Below, piece after piece: positions 45,839 through 56,934 of a DNA stretch of 64,000 bases. Where the stretch lies: NCBI RefSeq assembly GCF_030272615.1, contig NC_081414.1, positions 54,335,636 through 54,399,635 on the forward strand, read 5' to 3'. Origin of the DNA: Cryptomeria japonica (Eukaryota > Streptophyta > Pinopsida > Cupressales > Cupressaceae). Under the pieces are notes generated by a model. The model made no database searches. It was not told the origin of the DNA and worked only from the letters and a program-made list of their open reading frames with translations. Position 1 is the stretch's first letter, and every line of letters starts with the position of its first letter. The translations under genes and the position numbers were made by a program.

Positions 45839-45853
45839 TTAGTATGAGAGCAC
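45839..45853 (+). promoter_or_regulatory. Primer-binding site of the G-patch element
   Basis: TTAGTATGAGAGCAC against the canonical TGGTATCAGAGCA: the core GTAT.AGAGCA is kept. Confidence 0.7.
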
Positions 45854-46945
45854 AAGAATATAGGGGGAATTTTGTAGATATTATGTAGCAAAGAAATGAG
45901 ATTCTGGAAGGAAGATAAATTTGCAAAGGGGAAATTGAAAGAGATTTCTGAAAAGAGACAAAAGGTGATGAAGTCGAGGGTTTGAAAAGAAATTTGTTGA
46001 AATGCTGATAAGAGAGGGAAGCTGCTAAGAAATGATTATTCATTGCTCTGAGGAAATCTATAGGAAATTGAAACCGCTATTTTTAAGTTGTCAAATTGAA
46101 AGAAAAGATAGAAGTGTAGCCACTAAGTTGCTGATTAAAGGTAGAAGACAATAGCTAAAATTAAAGTGCAGTTTGTGGTAAGGTTATTATTCTTTTTGGT
46201 TCATAGTTTTTCCAAAAGATCAACGATTTTCGCAAAGAGGAAGCCACAAAATATTTAGAGTAATTAAGGAGAGTGTATAATACGAAATAAGATAGATAGT
46301 TGCCTATGGATTGTTAAAGAGGTAGATTGTAGGCATATAGAAGACTGCAAAATTGATGAAATTTGTAGTCAAAGGAATGGAGATGTACGGCAATAAAAAG
46401 TAGATCGTGCATCTGAAAAGGATTCCATTCGCCCCTAGAAAGAGAAGTTGTAGTGTAGAAAGTTTGTTGCAGGCAAAGTCTGAAGTTGTCAAAGAAGTGT
46501 GAGATTATTGTAGAAGCCATCTAATACTATCCAAAAGTATTGCTCGTTGTGAAAGGTGAAATGAGAGACATGTTCTTGTCCTGTGGTGATAAAAGCATTG
46601 CAAGTAAGTTAGTTTTCTCAAAAAAGTGAATATGAAGGGTTATAAAATCTATGAAAAAGTAGTTATTCTAGAGTGATCAAAGTACGAGAAAATGTCTTCT
46701 TTGTTGCAATTTTATCATTGATTTGTGGGTAGGTTTCAATGGTAACTGGAATTTGTATTTGTAATATAATTTGCAAGAGAAAGTGTGTTTTGAAAGTTCG
46801 CAAAGATTTGTAACACAAAGGAAGTTGAGGGTTTTGATTCATATTTTTGTGGCGTGGGAGAAATATAAGATGTTGGTTTGTTGTTATAAAGTTTTTTGGT
46901 GTGTGTGTTAAGGAGATTATTCAAAGGAAGGCAAGGTTATGAAGT
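45854..46945 (+). other. Leader of the G-patch element
   Basis: Purine-rich on the + strand (many GAAGAGA, AAAGG and GTTGTAG words), with no ORF of note on this strand. Minus-strand ORFs here are shadows of this purine bias. Confidence 0.5.
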
Positions 46946-47805
46946 TTGAAGATGTTGCAGAAACAAGCTGAGTCAATGGGAAAAATAGAAAAGAAGGTGA
47001 AGAAAGAAAAAATGAACATTTCAATTTGTGATATGGATTTTTTGAAAGAAGAACAAGTTGAAGTAAAGAAATACAATTCACATACGATAATAGTTATCAA
47101 AGAGAGGACAGAAAAAAAAATGTCAAATGTTGAATGAAATTAATAATCTTATGGGAGAATTAGATAAGGTTAATGAGGAAAATGAAAAGCTATGAGTCAA
47201 AATAAAAAAATTTTATGAGATCAAGGAAAGGAATAATGAACAAAAATTAGAAGAGGAAAAATAATTTGAAAATAAAAGAAATCTCAAAATTGAAAGAAGA
47301 GAATGAACAATTAGTAAAATGCAATGAGTGTGTATCAAAACCATTGTTTCAATGTGATGTTTCATGTGGCACAAAAGATTTATGCTCTTTGTTTGGTGTT
47401 TGTCATTTTGTTGAAGCTATTTGTGAACACGATGATAATATGTTTGAGTCTATAAATCTTAAAAAATGTGATTATCCAAATGTCGCTAGTTCTTTAAATG
47501 ACAATGTTGGTTTAAAACTTATGAAAAGAATGGGATATAAAGGCCAGAGATTACGAAATAATGAAAAAGGAATTGGAGAATCAATTGAGCCAACAATGAG
47601 GCCAAAATATGAAGGCCTAGGGTATGTCAAAGGTAAAGACAATAATTTTATAAGTGTTAATTTAATTCAATTTTCTCATTGTAACAAGAAACGCCATATA
47701 AAGCATAAATGTTGTGATTTACATCCATGTACCCTATGTGGACTAAGAAATCATTATGAAAAGACATGTTGGACGAATGAGTTGAAGAATGACTCTATGT
47801 CATGA
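46946..47805 (+). pseudogene. G-patch and zinc-knuckle protein, frame-broken
   Basis: The N-terminal part is Lys/Glu-rich coiled coil in two short frames (46946-47137 and about 47127-47260, e.g. NLMGELDKVNEENEKL). A 180-codon open stretch (47266-47805) follows, with more coiled coil (KEENEQLVK), a Cys-rich segment (CNECVSKPLFQCDVSC), a G-patch (GLKLMKRMGYKGQRLRNNEK, then GIGESIEP and YEGLGY) and a CCHC knuckle CTLCGLRNHYEKTC. A second knuckle just before it (HCNKKRHIKHKC) lacks its first Cys. G-patches bind RNA or activate DEAH helicases, and retroviral and gypsy polyproteins carry them beside the protease. Here there is no legible protease, only an IEVGGCSF-like scrap after it. At least two frameshifts lie before 47266. 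Confidence 0.75.
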
Positions 47806-48478
47806 TGGATAAAAATGGATTCTGGATGAATTTATGGGGTGAGTTGGAACAAGCAAACAAGTATGATCAAAAAAATATTCAAGCATAAATATTCCCATAT
47901 GAAAAAGAAACCATTGTCTTGTCAAATGTTTATAGAAATTGAAGTTGGCGGATGTAGTTTCTATGATTTGTTTTGATGATATTAATGTAGTTGTTATTTG
48001 TAAAGGAGTTGTTTATCGGTATGTGTATAATAGATTCACGTGGAAATTTCACATAGATGAATGTCACATGCTCCAATTATTTTTCAGAATTGTTGATTTT
48101 ATAGTGTTGTTGGTGATAGCTTTGGACATTGTTTGATCCTAAAACTTCTAGATTTGTGGTTAGTCTTATGATTAATTGATATTCAGTTTGATGGATATTT
48201 TGAGATTGTAGGTTCTCAAGTTTTGGAAACTACAAATAAGAGGAGAGATGGTCATGTATGATCTTGATTGGAGTGAATACTAGCAATGTAACTCATAGTG
48301 GTTAATTATAGGTTGATCAATCTTGATTGTAGATTGAATGCATTGATGATTGAAGAATTTTGATGGTCTTGTAACACATATTTTGGAGGTTTTCTTCAAA
48401 ATTCTTATTATGGGGAGAAAGGATAGAATAATGACCTTTTTCTTGCCTAATGTCCATTATGAGGGAGAATGAAGGGAA
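47806..48478 (+). other. 3' part of the G-patch element
   Basis: A 65-codon open stretch at 47939-48136 (VSMICFDDINVVVICKGVVY) has no family that I recognise and may be decayed coding sequence. The rest is non-coding down to the purine tract at 48461-48478. Confidence 0.4.
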
Positions 48479-48681
48479 TGAAAATTAATAATGTGATTAT
48501 TTATTTGTTTGTGTTTAGTTGTAAATTTAAGTTATATTGTTGAATCTATATATGCATAGCAATTCATCTTGAGTATGTGACAAGAATGAATTCATATAAT
48601 AGAAATATCTCAAGTTTGATATATACTCTATATTGTGTATTATTAAATTTTTAGTTTAATTGTTAGTTTTATATTCCTTTA
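48479..48681 (+). repeat. 3' LTR of the G-patch element
   Basis: TGAAAATTAATAATG...TTCCTTTA, 203 bp. By eye it differs from the 5' LTR at roughly one base in eight, so the insertion is old. Confidence 0.82.
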
Positions 48682-49340
48682 CTCAAAAGTTATGTTTTTC
48701 ACTCTTCACCTCCTTACTTAATCTTTTACTTCATGTGTTGTATTGGAAAGAAGCTCTCCTTGGTACTTTTTCTTCATTTAATGTTCTTTCTGACACCTAC
48801 AGACATGTGATTATTAATTTTATTTAGAAAATGTGTTATCTCTTCATTTTCTCTAACTTTGTCCTCCCCCTTTAAATTGAATTCCAAAATATTTTCACCA
48901 ATCACTCTCGTCATATTTCTAATCTATCAATATAACAATGCAACATCTCTTTACAAAGAGAAAAGGTTTGGCTGGAAAGTGATTCTTTGAACATAATCAA
49001 CTGTTTGATTAAAAAGATAACCCCTAGCTGGATGATTAATCACATAATATAGGAATTCTTTGAAATGATTGCCAAACTTGAAGAAATTCAAATTTTGCAC
49101 ATTTTTAGGGAGCGCAATAGGCGTGCAGACCACGTGCAAAAACTTGGTGTCGCTAGGGATGATGAACAATGGTGGTGGGAAGGGGAATCCTTTCCATTTC
49201 AATTATGTGAACTGGCCCAGAAGGACGTCGAAAATCTCTCCGATAGAGAATTAATTATAACATCTTTTCACATGTGTAAAGCCATTCCTAGAAAGAAGTG
49301 GAGGAAACCTTCTAGACTATTCCTATGGCTCTGGTTTTAG
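48682..49340 (+). pseudogene. LINE RNase H-like domain fragment
   Basis: Frames with stops read ESDSLNIINCLIKKITPSWM (about 48975-49035) and then IQILHIFRERNRRADHVQKL (49086-49145), the two hallmark blocks of the RNase H at the end of plant LINE ORF2. Continues the LINE interrupted at 45638. Pieces between 48682 and 48960 are too decayed to read. Confidence 0.75.
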
Positions 49341-49452
49341 TGTAAACGCTAAAATTTTCAGAGGTAAAAATTATATTGGTGGAGAGAAGAACATAATAGA
49401 ATCTTTGTTGTGTGAGCTATGGGACATAAATAAAGAGATATGAACAAAATTT

Positions 49453-50840
49453 ATGGATGGTGGTCTAGAACCTTATGTAAGAAGACTCCATGGCAAGAAC
49501 TACAAACTCATAGAAATGTTTGTTAAAAAATGGAACAATGGGGTGCTAAGTGTGTATGGTGTTGAATTCAGGATAGATGAACCCTTCATAGTAGATATTA
49601 CAAAGCTGAGTATGGAGGGCAAAAAATTCTACAGAGAAAGGAAAAACTCGAAAGAAGCCCTATCGATTTTCTATGACAAAAAGAGTGAGAGAAGTAGAGT
49701 TAAGAAGAACCTAGATGGAGGATACAACTAAAAGGATCTTCTCAAGCTCTAGGCAGGTATGGAAGAGTTCATTATGAGGTACATAACCCTTGATGGCCAC
49801 TTTGCTCGTATTTTCAATTATCATTTTACTATTTTGAATCACTTCATGCATGATAAAAAAATCTCGATGTCGCTTTATTTGCTATCATCTCTTGAGCATT
49901 CTATTCACAAGCATTTTGAGAATGAGGAAAATTCAATTTTGCATGAGGGGTTAATACTCCTAATTATGGAGTATGTTAAGGCTCATGAGGTTAAACCCTC
50001 CCCTGTCTTGAGAAATCCCAAACCCTAGCTAGCTAGGATGTGTACAATGTTTTAGATATGGAATTTGGTGAGAAGGAGGGCATGATAGCCATGGACTAGA
50101 ATAATATCCATGTGTCAGATGACTCTGAATACAAACCCTCAGAGGATGAGGGCCCCTCGTATAATCCCATGTCCGACACTACTAGTAGAAGGAAAAGCAA
50201 AAAACCACCTAGATGGACAACAAAAAAGTTGAAAACCTCTGTTTCTCAACCCCAAAATTTGGGCCTGCAAAATCTAAAAAAGAAAAAAACTAGGAAAAGG
50301 GTAGAGACTTGGGATAAAAGGGAGAGTAAAATTAAACTTTCCATTCCCCTTTCTTTGGACCTAACGAGCTTAAAAGCGACGAGATGGATGTTGACAGGCT
50401 ACTAGGTAATTCATTTTCTAGCCAGGAAAAATGTTCCCATTGAGTTATTGGTGAAATTAATCTTATGAAACAAAGTATCAAGGACATTATATATAGACTC
50501 TTTCACTAAGAATCCAACACTTGATAAAACTGATAAACACATGAATCCGACTCAAAAAATTAAGGAAGATATCAAGGTCATGAAAACAAAGCATGAGGCT
50601 AGGATTGACAGGCTCAAGAATGACATATAGGATTTAATGGGAAAACTCAAGGCTCTGGTGGAGATTAGAGTTAACGAGAAATTGCCACTCAAAAATCTCA
50701 ACCAGTCAGATCTGATCTATCCTGAGATGTCAATGTGGACAAGAAGAACCCAGATATGCAGACCTCTACGGGACCCTCCACTAGGACTAGGAGCAAAAAA
50801 CAAGAAAGAGGCAGTTCGAGATTTACCATGGAAGAGCTAG
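49453..50840 (+). pseudogene. Unidentified broken coding block (possibly LINE ORF1 or other transposon protein)
   Basis: From 49453 one frame runs to about 50028 with an in-frame TAA at 49729 and a TAG in between; it reads VRRLHGKNYKLIEMFVKKWN, FRIDEPFIVDITKLSMEGKK and YRERKNSKEALSIFY. A second frame from 50112 reads SEYKPSEDEGPSYNPMSDTT and a basic KKPPRWTTKKLKTS segment, and resumes at 50637-50840. An acidic Ser/Pro stretch followed by a basic tail suggests a nucleic-acid-binding C-terminus. I do not recognise the family. The T-rich DNA after 50880 (TTTTTGTTTGTTTGTTG) looks like the gap between two LINE ORFs. Confidence 0.5.
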
Positions 50841-51273
50841 AGATCAACAACGGGACAATCCAGAAGAATGTCGAGTTGGCTTATATTTTTTGTTGTTGTT
50901 TTTTTGTTTGTTTGTTGAACTCTATGGGGTGCTTCCCTTGTTTTTGTTGTTGTTTAGCTATTTTTTAGACTCTGGTTATGTTTGTTGGAACACAATGGAC
51001 CACTGAGAGGGGGGGTGAATCAATGGTGATCAATAAATGTTTTTTCTTTCTAAAAGATCTAAGCCTTAATAACTTTAATCACAAGACTATGAGCTATGAG
51101 TAAAGATGCTAAACTAATCAACACACACACATAAGAGGCCAACCCATAGCACAAGATATACGAGGAAAACCCAATGTGGGAAAAACCTCGGTGCGAAATA
51201 TTGTTAGAGTCTACTGCTCCAATCCAGCCTCATAATGAAAAATATTGGTTACAACTTTAATGGACACCAACTT

Positions 51274-51472
51274 AAAGGAGTACCAACCCCTGATCGTTAG
51301 GGAACCAACCCAAGGAGCACCAACCCCTGATATTTAGGGTACCAACCCCTAGCTTTAGGGCTCCAATGCAAGGAGAACCAACCCCTAGCTTTAGGGCACC
51401 AGTCCAAGGAGCACCAACCCCTATAGTTTATGGGATACAACCCAAAGGAGCACCAACCCCTAGCTCTAAGCA
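51274..51472. repeat. Minisatellite of GGAGCACCAACCCCTA units
   Basis: Six degenerate units (about 28-46 bp) of AAGGAG(C/T)ACCAACCCCTAG.TTTAGGG. A companion, shorter repeat form (GTACCAACCCCTAGCTTTAGGG) alternates with it. Confidence 0.85.
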
Positions 51473-52032
51473 CCCAGTCGGAGATTACAGTGAGTAATAA
51501 TTAAAGACAATTAAGATTACCTAGATTAAATGACTCTTCTATGGTTTCCAACTATTCTTTGTACTTAGTTTGCTATATTTAGCAAACTCAATCTGTCTCA
51601 CAGATTTGGTTTTGCCTCAGTCGATCATCTCGACCCCTGCAATCACCTGAACTTGGTCTACCATTAAAGCACCTCTATTCTCTATTGACCTACCCTAAAG
51701 ATTTAACAACAATCTCCATTGTCACCAACCTTAGTATATCTGATTTATCCTTCGACTTCTGCATTGATTGGGTCAACCAACTACCATACTAAAGTCTACC
51801 GTCACTGACTTGTTCAAGTTTGATTTGTTATGTGACCTCTAGAAGCCATGTGTCCTCATCATCATCATCCAAGTCACTCTGTCAGTCCTAATCAACATCC
51901 TTGTGGACCTCTGAGTTTATTGGCTTGTAGACATGACAACTAAGTCAGTTACAAACTTCAATTATGTCGAAAAACTAACCATCCATCTTTTTGACAAGTG
52001 TCATTTGATTCACTCCGTAAATGCCATGTTGT

Positions 52033-53033
52033 CCCCGGTTGAACTCACAATACTGGTTCCCACTTTTTGACCAACTTTGACACTTAGATGAACATTTTGC
52101 AAAAAACCTTCACTTTCCGACACCTATAACTTTTAAATCGTTAAGAATTTGAAGATGATGTAAACTAGTGACTTGTAACATCCTTTTTGTAGATTCTAAA
52201 TATATTTTTTTCAAATTTTTTTGAATAAAATTTTATTGATTTTTCCATCTCCCTCAAAAGTAGTTTTTTACAGGAAACAACATTTTTTAAGAGTGATGTG
52301 GATCCTGAAACGTATAATTTTTTTTCTATAAATGATAAAAACTTATCTCTTTTAAATTTTGGTTTGTAACATCAATACCTAGGGCATGCAGTTGGTTTGA
52401 TAGTGATATGTTGAATATTTTTTATTTTATTAAGTTTTGAAGTCCAACTAATTATAATTTAGATATAGGTGTAGGTTTGAACACATAACTTGCTCTATAT
52501 ATATCAAAATTAAGTTTTATTTTTTTTGTTAGAAAGAAGACATCAATACCTAGGGCATAGATATTTTTCAGAATTTTTTTGAATTAGTTTGCTATTTTTC
52601 CCAATGCATTGAACAAAGAAGTTCATGTTCGGTGAAAAACCTACGTTCATAAAAAATAAAATAAAAATATATTAATAAACTTAAATATATTAAAAATTAT
52701 ACTATTTCGAAAGCTTATAATAAGGACTAAATCCTCAAAAAAACAAAACTTCTAAATGAATTCGTTTGACCCCTCAAAAGCTAATGTAAAATTTGTTTTT
52801 TATCAGCATTTGATAGATGCAAAGGAGACTCCATTGCAAGTATGATTTAGAAGTAGAGAGGTTCTATCCAAGAAATTTTGATCTAAGAGCCTTTGATCTA
52901 ACTCTCTTCGATTAATTACTTCAAATGGGACCTCTTAAAGCTTAAATAATTATATTTTCCAAAAAATGTATGATTTCAGCAAAAAACAGGATGTACCAAA
53001 AAGTGGGAACCAGCTTTGTGAGTTCACCCCGGG
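52033..53033. mobile_element. Candidate DNA transposon or MITE with 37-bp inverted ends
   Basis: CCCCGGTTGAACTCACAA..CTGGTTCCCACTTTTTG at 52033-52069 is matched in inverted form at 52997-53033 (CAAAAAGTGGGAACCAG..TTGTGAGTTCACCCCGGG), with about 33 of 37 positions alike. The 930-bp interior is AT-rich, with no transposase. I could not fix a target duplication, so the superfamily is open. Confidence 0.6.
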
Positions 53034-54183
53034 TCAGACTTGGTTAAATCTTATGTGGACTAATGAGTTTCCTGGAGGCATGCAGTCATATTCTTTTTTA
53101 GCATCCAAATCACTGTCCATGAGGACCATCAAATCTATCTGCTTGCAAATGTGCTGTCCAAATCACACGGTCAATCAGATATTGACCTCTGCATTGGCAA
53201 ATGACCTCACTCTCAGTCAATAAGAAAATTTTGCATTGTTCCTGCCTTCTGACATGGACACGTGGCATCATCTCGTGATGCCTCAATAGCTAACATCCTC
53301 GCATCTTTTACCATGGGGTCGCGACGATCATAAGATCTAATCGGACATTAATATCCCTGCCATGGTGACTACCAACTTTAGACACTTAACCATTGAGCAC
53401 CTTTTAATTGCGGTTAAAACATTGTTGTCCATCTTTAGCACATGCAGAAAGAATGTACCTTTAGTTGCCTGAGCTTTAACATACTCTCGTTGACCTTTGA
53501 TTTAAAATCACTTTTGACTCTTGCCTCAGCCAACAACACTGTGACACCTAGCCGCTTTGAGATAGATGGTGGCTCCGCGCGATCCCCATGATGAGTAGGA
53601 TGGTCTACTCAGGTTAAAGCGGCATTGTGGGGAAAGGAAAACAGGCCCACATGTGGGGAAATAAAAATAAAACACTTAGATTTAGGAAAAATAACAAAGG
53701 GGGCCGACCAACTGGATTAAAGCCTAATAAAAAGATGTGGCCCCTCTCGACGACGAGATGACCCTCAGCCTTAAGTTAAAAAGGTAACACAAAAATATAA
53801 CAGGTTTAAGGGCTTTAGGAAAAAAACTTGATCAAGGAGGCTTAAACCCTAAACCTTAATTAAGCTTGAGGGCAATGACACAGACCCAAATTGGCTAGAG
53901 ATGCCAACCTGTCAATCTGAACTCTCCAGTGCAACTAGTCTGATCTCTCCACTACATCTTCATTAGCCAAATCCTTGCACACACAAATGTTTTTGCATGA
54001 TAACTTTGCAACCTACAATACTTGTTGTTTCTCTACATTGTGGGAGTCTACAAAAACATTGTCTTTCTTCAACAATATGATCCATCAATTCATGGCATCA
54101 ATGGAACTCTTCTGAAACTTCATCAACCCTGCACACATATGTTGACTTCAATGACAACTTCAGTGCCAACTTCAATACCAACA

Positions 54184-55186
54184 ATATTTTGATGGAATTG
54201 GGTTTTGGGTCCGTGTGAAACTTATTTATCATATTAAAAAACAAATCATTTGTTAGTATTAATGATTCTATAAAATCTAATGTGAAATTGAGAAATGATA
54301 ATAAAGTTCTCGCAATGAATAGAAGACTAATACATTTTTTGACAAAAAATGGTGAAACGAGATTTATTCTTGATTTTTATTTTGTACTTAGATTAAAGGA
54401 CAATTGATGAGTTTTGGAAAATTAATACATAAAGGTTACAAAGTATCTTCTAAGGATAATCTTTACCCAATATTGAATACATTTGCAAATAACACTTGCA
54501 AAAGTGGAGATGAAAAGGAATTAATGTTGCCCCTTCAAATTCAATGCACTTGAGAGAAGAAAAAGGTCAACTTCTAATTTATGAATTTAGATCAATTTTC
54601 CACCAATAAGGTAGCCAACTAGTTTATGTGAGAATTGTCTTTTATCAAAACAACGTAGAAAGAGTTTATCAAGTGGACTCTCATATATAGAGCAAGGGCA
54701 TTATTGGAGCTAGTTCATAGTAATTTGTGTGTTCCAATATAAACTCCTTCATTTGGAGGTGGTACTTATTTTCTAACATTCATTGATGATTTGAGCTAGA
54801 AGATGGATATATTTCCTCAAATAATATAAGGAATCCTTAAGAAAATCCAAAGAATTAAAAGCTAACATGGTTGAAAATAAAAGTAGCTATTACATCAAGG
54901 TGGTAAGGTCAAATGAGGTAAATATCACAGGTCTGATAATTTTTTTAGATTTTTGTATTATTATAGTATGAAAAGGAAATTTACTATAAGGTTCATACCA
55001 TAATGAAATGGTGTAGCAAAAAGAAAGAATAGAACAATTATGGAGATGACTAGGAGCATGTTGAAATCCAAATATTTTCCAAATAAGCATTGGGCAAAAG
55101 TAGTAACATGTGTGGTGTATATTTCAAATAAAAGTCCAACAAAGAGTGTCAAGGACTATGTTTCATGAGAAGTTTTAAGTGGTAAG
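54184..55186 (+). pseudogene. Copia-3 pol remnant: pre-integrase linker and integrase
   Basis: Plus strand, many stops and frameshifts. Legible pieces: NVKLRNDNKVLAMNRRLIHF and IHKGYKVSSKD (linker before integrase, 54285-54460), ELVHSNLCVPI with GGGTYFLTFIDD (integrase first Asp region, about 54705-54795), and NGVAKRKNRTIMEMTRSMLK (PQxNGVAERKNR motif, about 55009-55070) up to KSPTKSVKDY at 55130-55160. It is cut at 55186 by a solo LTR. Confidence 0.8.
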
Positions 55187-56356
55187 TGTAATATGGTGAA
55201 AAGTGATGAGGGGAGATCAAGTGGAAAGATTTACTCCCCTCAAGCAAGGGATGGAAGTTTCACAAAGGATTCCCTTCAACTTTTTCACACACATTACATT
55301 AAAAGAGGGGTTGAATCCACTAGATCCAAACCCAATGGAGAAAGATTGAATGCTAAGTGAATTGTAGGGAATTTGGAATGTATTAGGAAAGTAAACTAAC
55401 CCTCTTTTATAATAGACTAGTTGAATTAAGCGTAGGAATGACAAAGAAGCAATTATATCTTGAAATAGAGATCCGGGATGAAGCTGTGCACTTGGAATTA
55501 GCAGTAAAATATCGAGACAAAGCTTCTCTGCAAATCTGAGAAAAAGTTGCAGGGACTAGGTTGAAGTTGCACCTAGTCCTTCGAAAAATCTGCACGTCGA
55601 AAAGGGTTTTTCCATCTCTGAAAATGAAGCCTAAACCCACAATTACAACCACGCACCTACAACCTACACATAGAAAAGAGAGGAAAATGTTGTTGTTGCC
55701 TTCAGGTCAAACCCCATTTTGGAATTAACCAAGTGATTGAAAAATGTTGCAAGTAAATGAAAGAAAATGTCAAAAGTAAAATTCACCTCAAGAAGGGGAT
55801 GTAATTGAAATGTTGATGAATTTTCTCGAAAGGATATGTGAAATAGGATGTCTTGAATGTTGATAGAAATCTCTTCTTCAATGGTTGAATCCTTGACTTG
55901 AATGCAACACCTAGCCTTGAAAGGAGACTTGAAATGCTCAATGCTTGAATGAATGCTTGAATTCTTATGGTCGACTTCTCTTATCAACTTTTTTTTTTTT
56001 CTTATGCAAATAGGAGGGGAAATGTTCCTTATATACTTGTTGATTAGGGGTATTTAGCTAATTTTTCATCTTAGGCCGACATAAGAAAACTTTTCCCGCT
56101 CAACAATTGACAAACCCAATGCAAGATATGATCAAAGGAGGCCCAAATTAGGGCTAGGACAAGGGCGCCATGCCCCTATTCTACCCTAATTTAAGATAGG
56201 CAGTGACAAAAAGGTAGTGCTGGGTAATAGAAAATACAAGTTTTTTGGTGACATGAGCATGTTCCGGGTCTCCCATCAGGATTAGGGATTTGTCTGCTAA
56301 CGCAAAGACCCAAATGCAGTCGAAAATTGCAAGGGTCACAATTTTATGACACTACA
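55187..56356 (-). mobile_element. Solo LTR of a gypsy-type element
   Basis: Minus strand begins TGTAGTGTCATAAAATTGTG and ends ...CACCATATTACA, 1,170 bp, TG...CA termini. Flanks GTAAG (55182-55186) and ATAAG (56357-56361) are a one-mismatch target duplication. There is a minus-strand TATA box TATATAAGG (56027-56035). No internal genes. The interrupted copia-3 integrase resumes directly on the right side. Confidence 0.85.
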
Positions 56357-56934
56357 ATAAGAAACATAGTGTTTATAATTTAAGAATTTTTTTGTTGTAT
56401 TTCTTCTTGTTCTAGTATAAATGAGAAGAAAACTTGAAGAAAGAGATGAAAAATGCATTTTTATTAGATATAGCATGAAGAATACAAAGCTTATATATTG
56501 TATAATGTCATTACACAAAAAGTGATTTATTAATAGAGATGTAAAATTTAAAGAAGAAGAAACATGAGATTGAAGCATTGATAAAACAATCACAATCGAA
56601 GTATTAATACCCTTAACTATAAAAGGACTTTAAAAAATGTGCATGGAGATCAATCAAATCAATTGGAAGGAACAAGTATTGTAAGGAACTTTATACAAGG
56701 AGAATCATTAGGTCACTACTCCCAATTTTCAAGTAAGTGGTGATTTAGATCCCACTCTTTCTTCATTTAGGTCAAAGCTTAAAGGTAAGAAAATAAGAAG
56801 TTTGAAAGAGATACAAGATTGAAAAGAAAGAAATTTAGATTTGTGTTCAAATTTTCGTTTATTTTCTCAAGAGCCTATGTGTTTTGAAGAAGCAACCCAT
56901 AGTGACAATCTCATTAGTGAATGTGAATAAATGT
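56357..56934 (+). pseudogene. Copia-3 pol remnant: integrase C-terminus and linker to RT
   Basis: Reads KLEERDEKCIFIRYSMKNTK and FINRDVKFKEEE (56425-56570), the copia integrase C-terminal pattern KCIFxGYS...RDVxFxE, and then RSLKEIQD with EPMCFEEATHSDN (56795-56915), the linker ahead of reverse transcriptase. It is cut near 56934 by LINE sequence. Confidence 0.75.

Larger units (their letters stand above)
45639..48681 (+). mobile_element. Small LTR element with a G-patch/zinc-knuckle gene and no pol
   Basis: Two similar 200-bp LTRs (45639-45837 and 48479-48681) share AT(T)AATAATGTG, GTTGTAAATTT, TTGAATCTATATAT.CATAGCAAT and TTGTTAGTTTTATATTCCTT. A primer site TTAGTATGAGAGCA directly follows the left LTR, and a purine tract GAGGGAGAATGAAGGGAA precedes the right one. 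The interior (2.64 kb) has no RT, integrase or RNase H. It codes for coiled-coil, G-patch and CCHC-knuckle sequence. No clear target duplication (GATAA / CTCAA). It lies within a LINE. Confidence 0.85.
50983..54183 (-). mobile_element. LTR-like block, possible solo LTR of a copia element
   Basis: Starts TGTTGGAACACAATGG and ends ACCAACA, with flanks ATGTT / ATATT (4 of 5). Its left edge has the GAGAGGGGGGGTGAATCA motif that both copia LTR ends in this window also carry, which suggests minus orientation. There is no gag or pol inside. At 3.2 kb it is long for one LTR, partly explained by the minisatellite and the 1-kb inverted-repeat insertion inside. A truncated element is the alternative. 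Confidence 0.5.

Noticed and set aside
46304-46924. Minus-strand ORFs in the leader of the G-patch element
   Set aside because: They mirror a purine-rich + strand and have no recognisable residues.
54890-55152. Minus-strand ORFs rich in Phe/Ile over copia-3
   Set aside because: Shadows of the + strand integrase remnant.
55664-55987. 107-codon minus-strand ORF as a host gene
   Set aside because: It lies in the U5/leader part of the solo gypsy LTR and has no domain.
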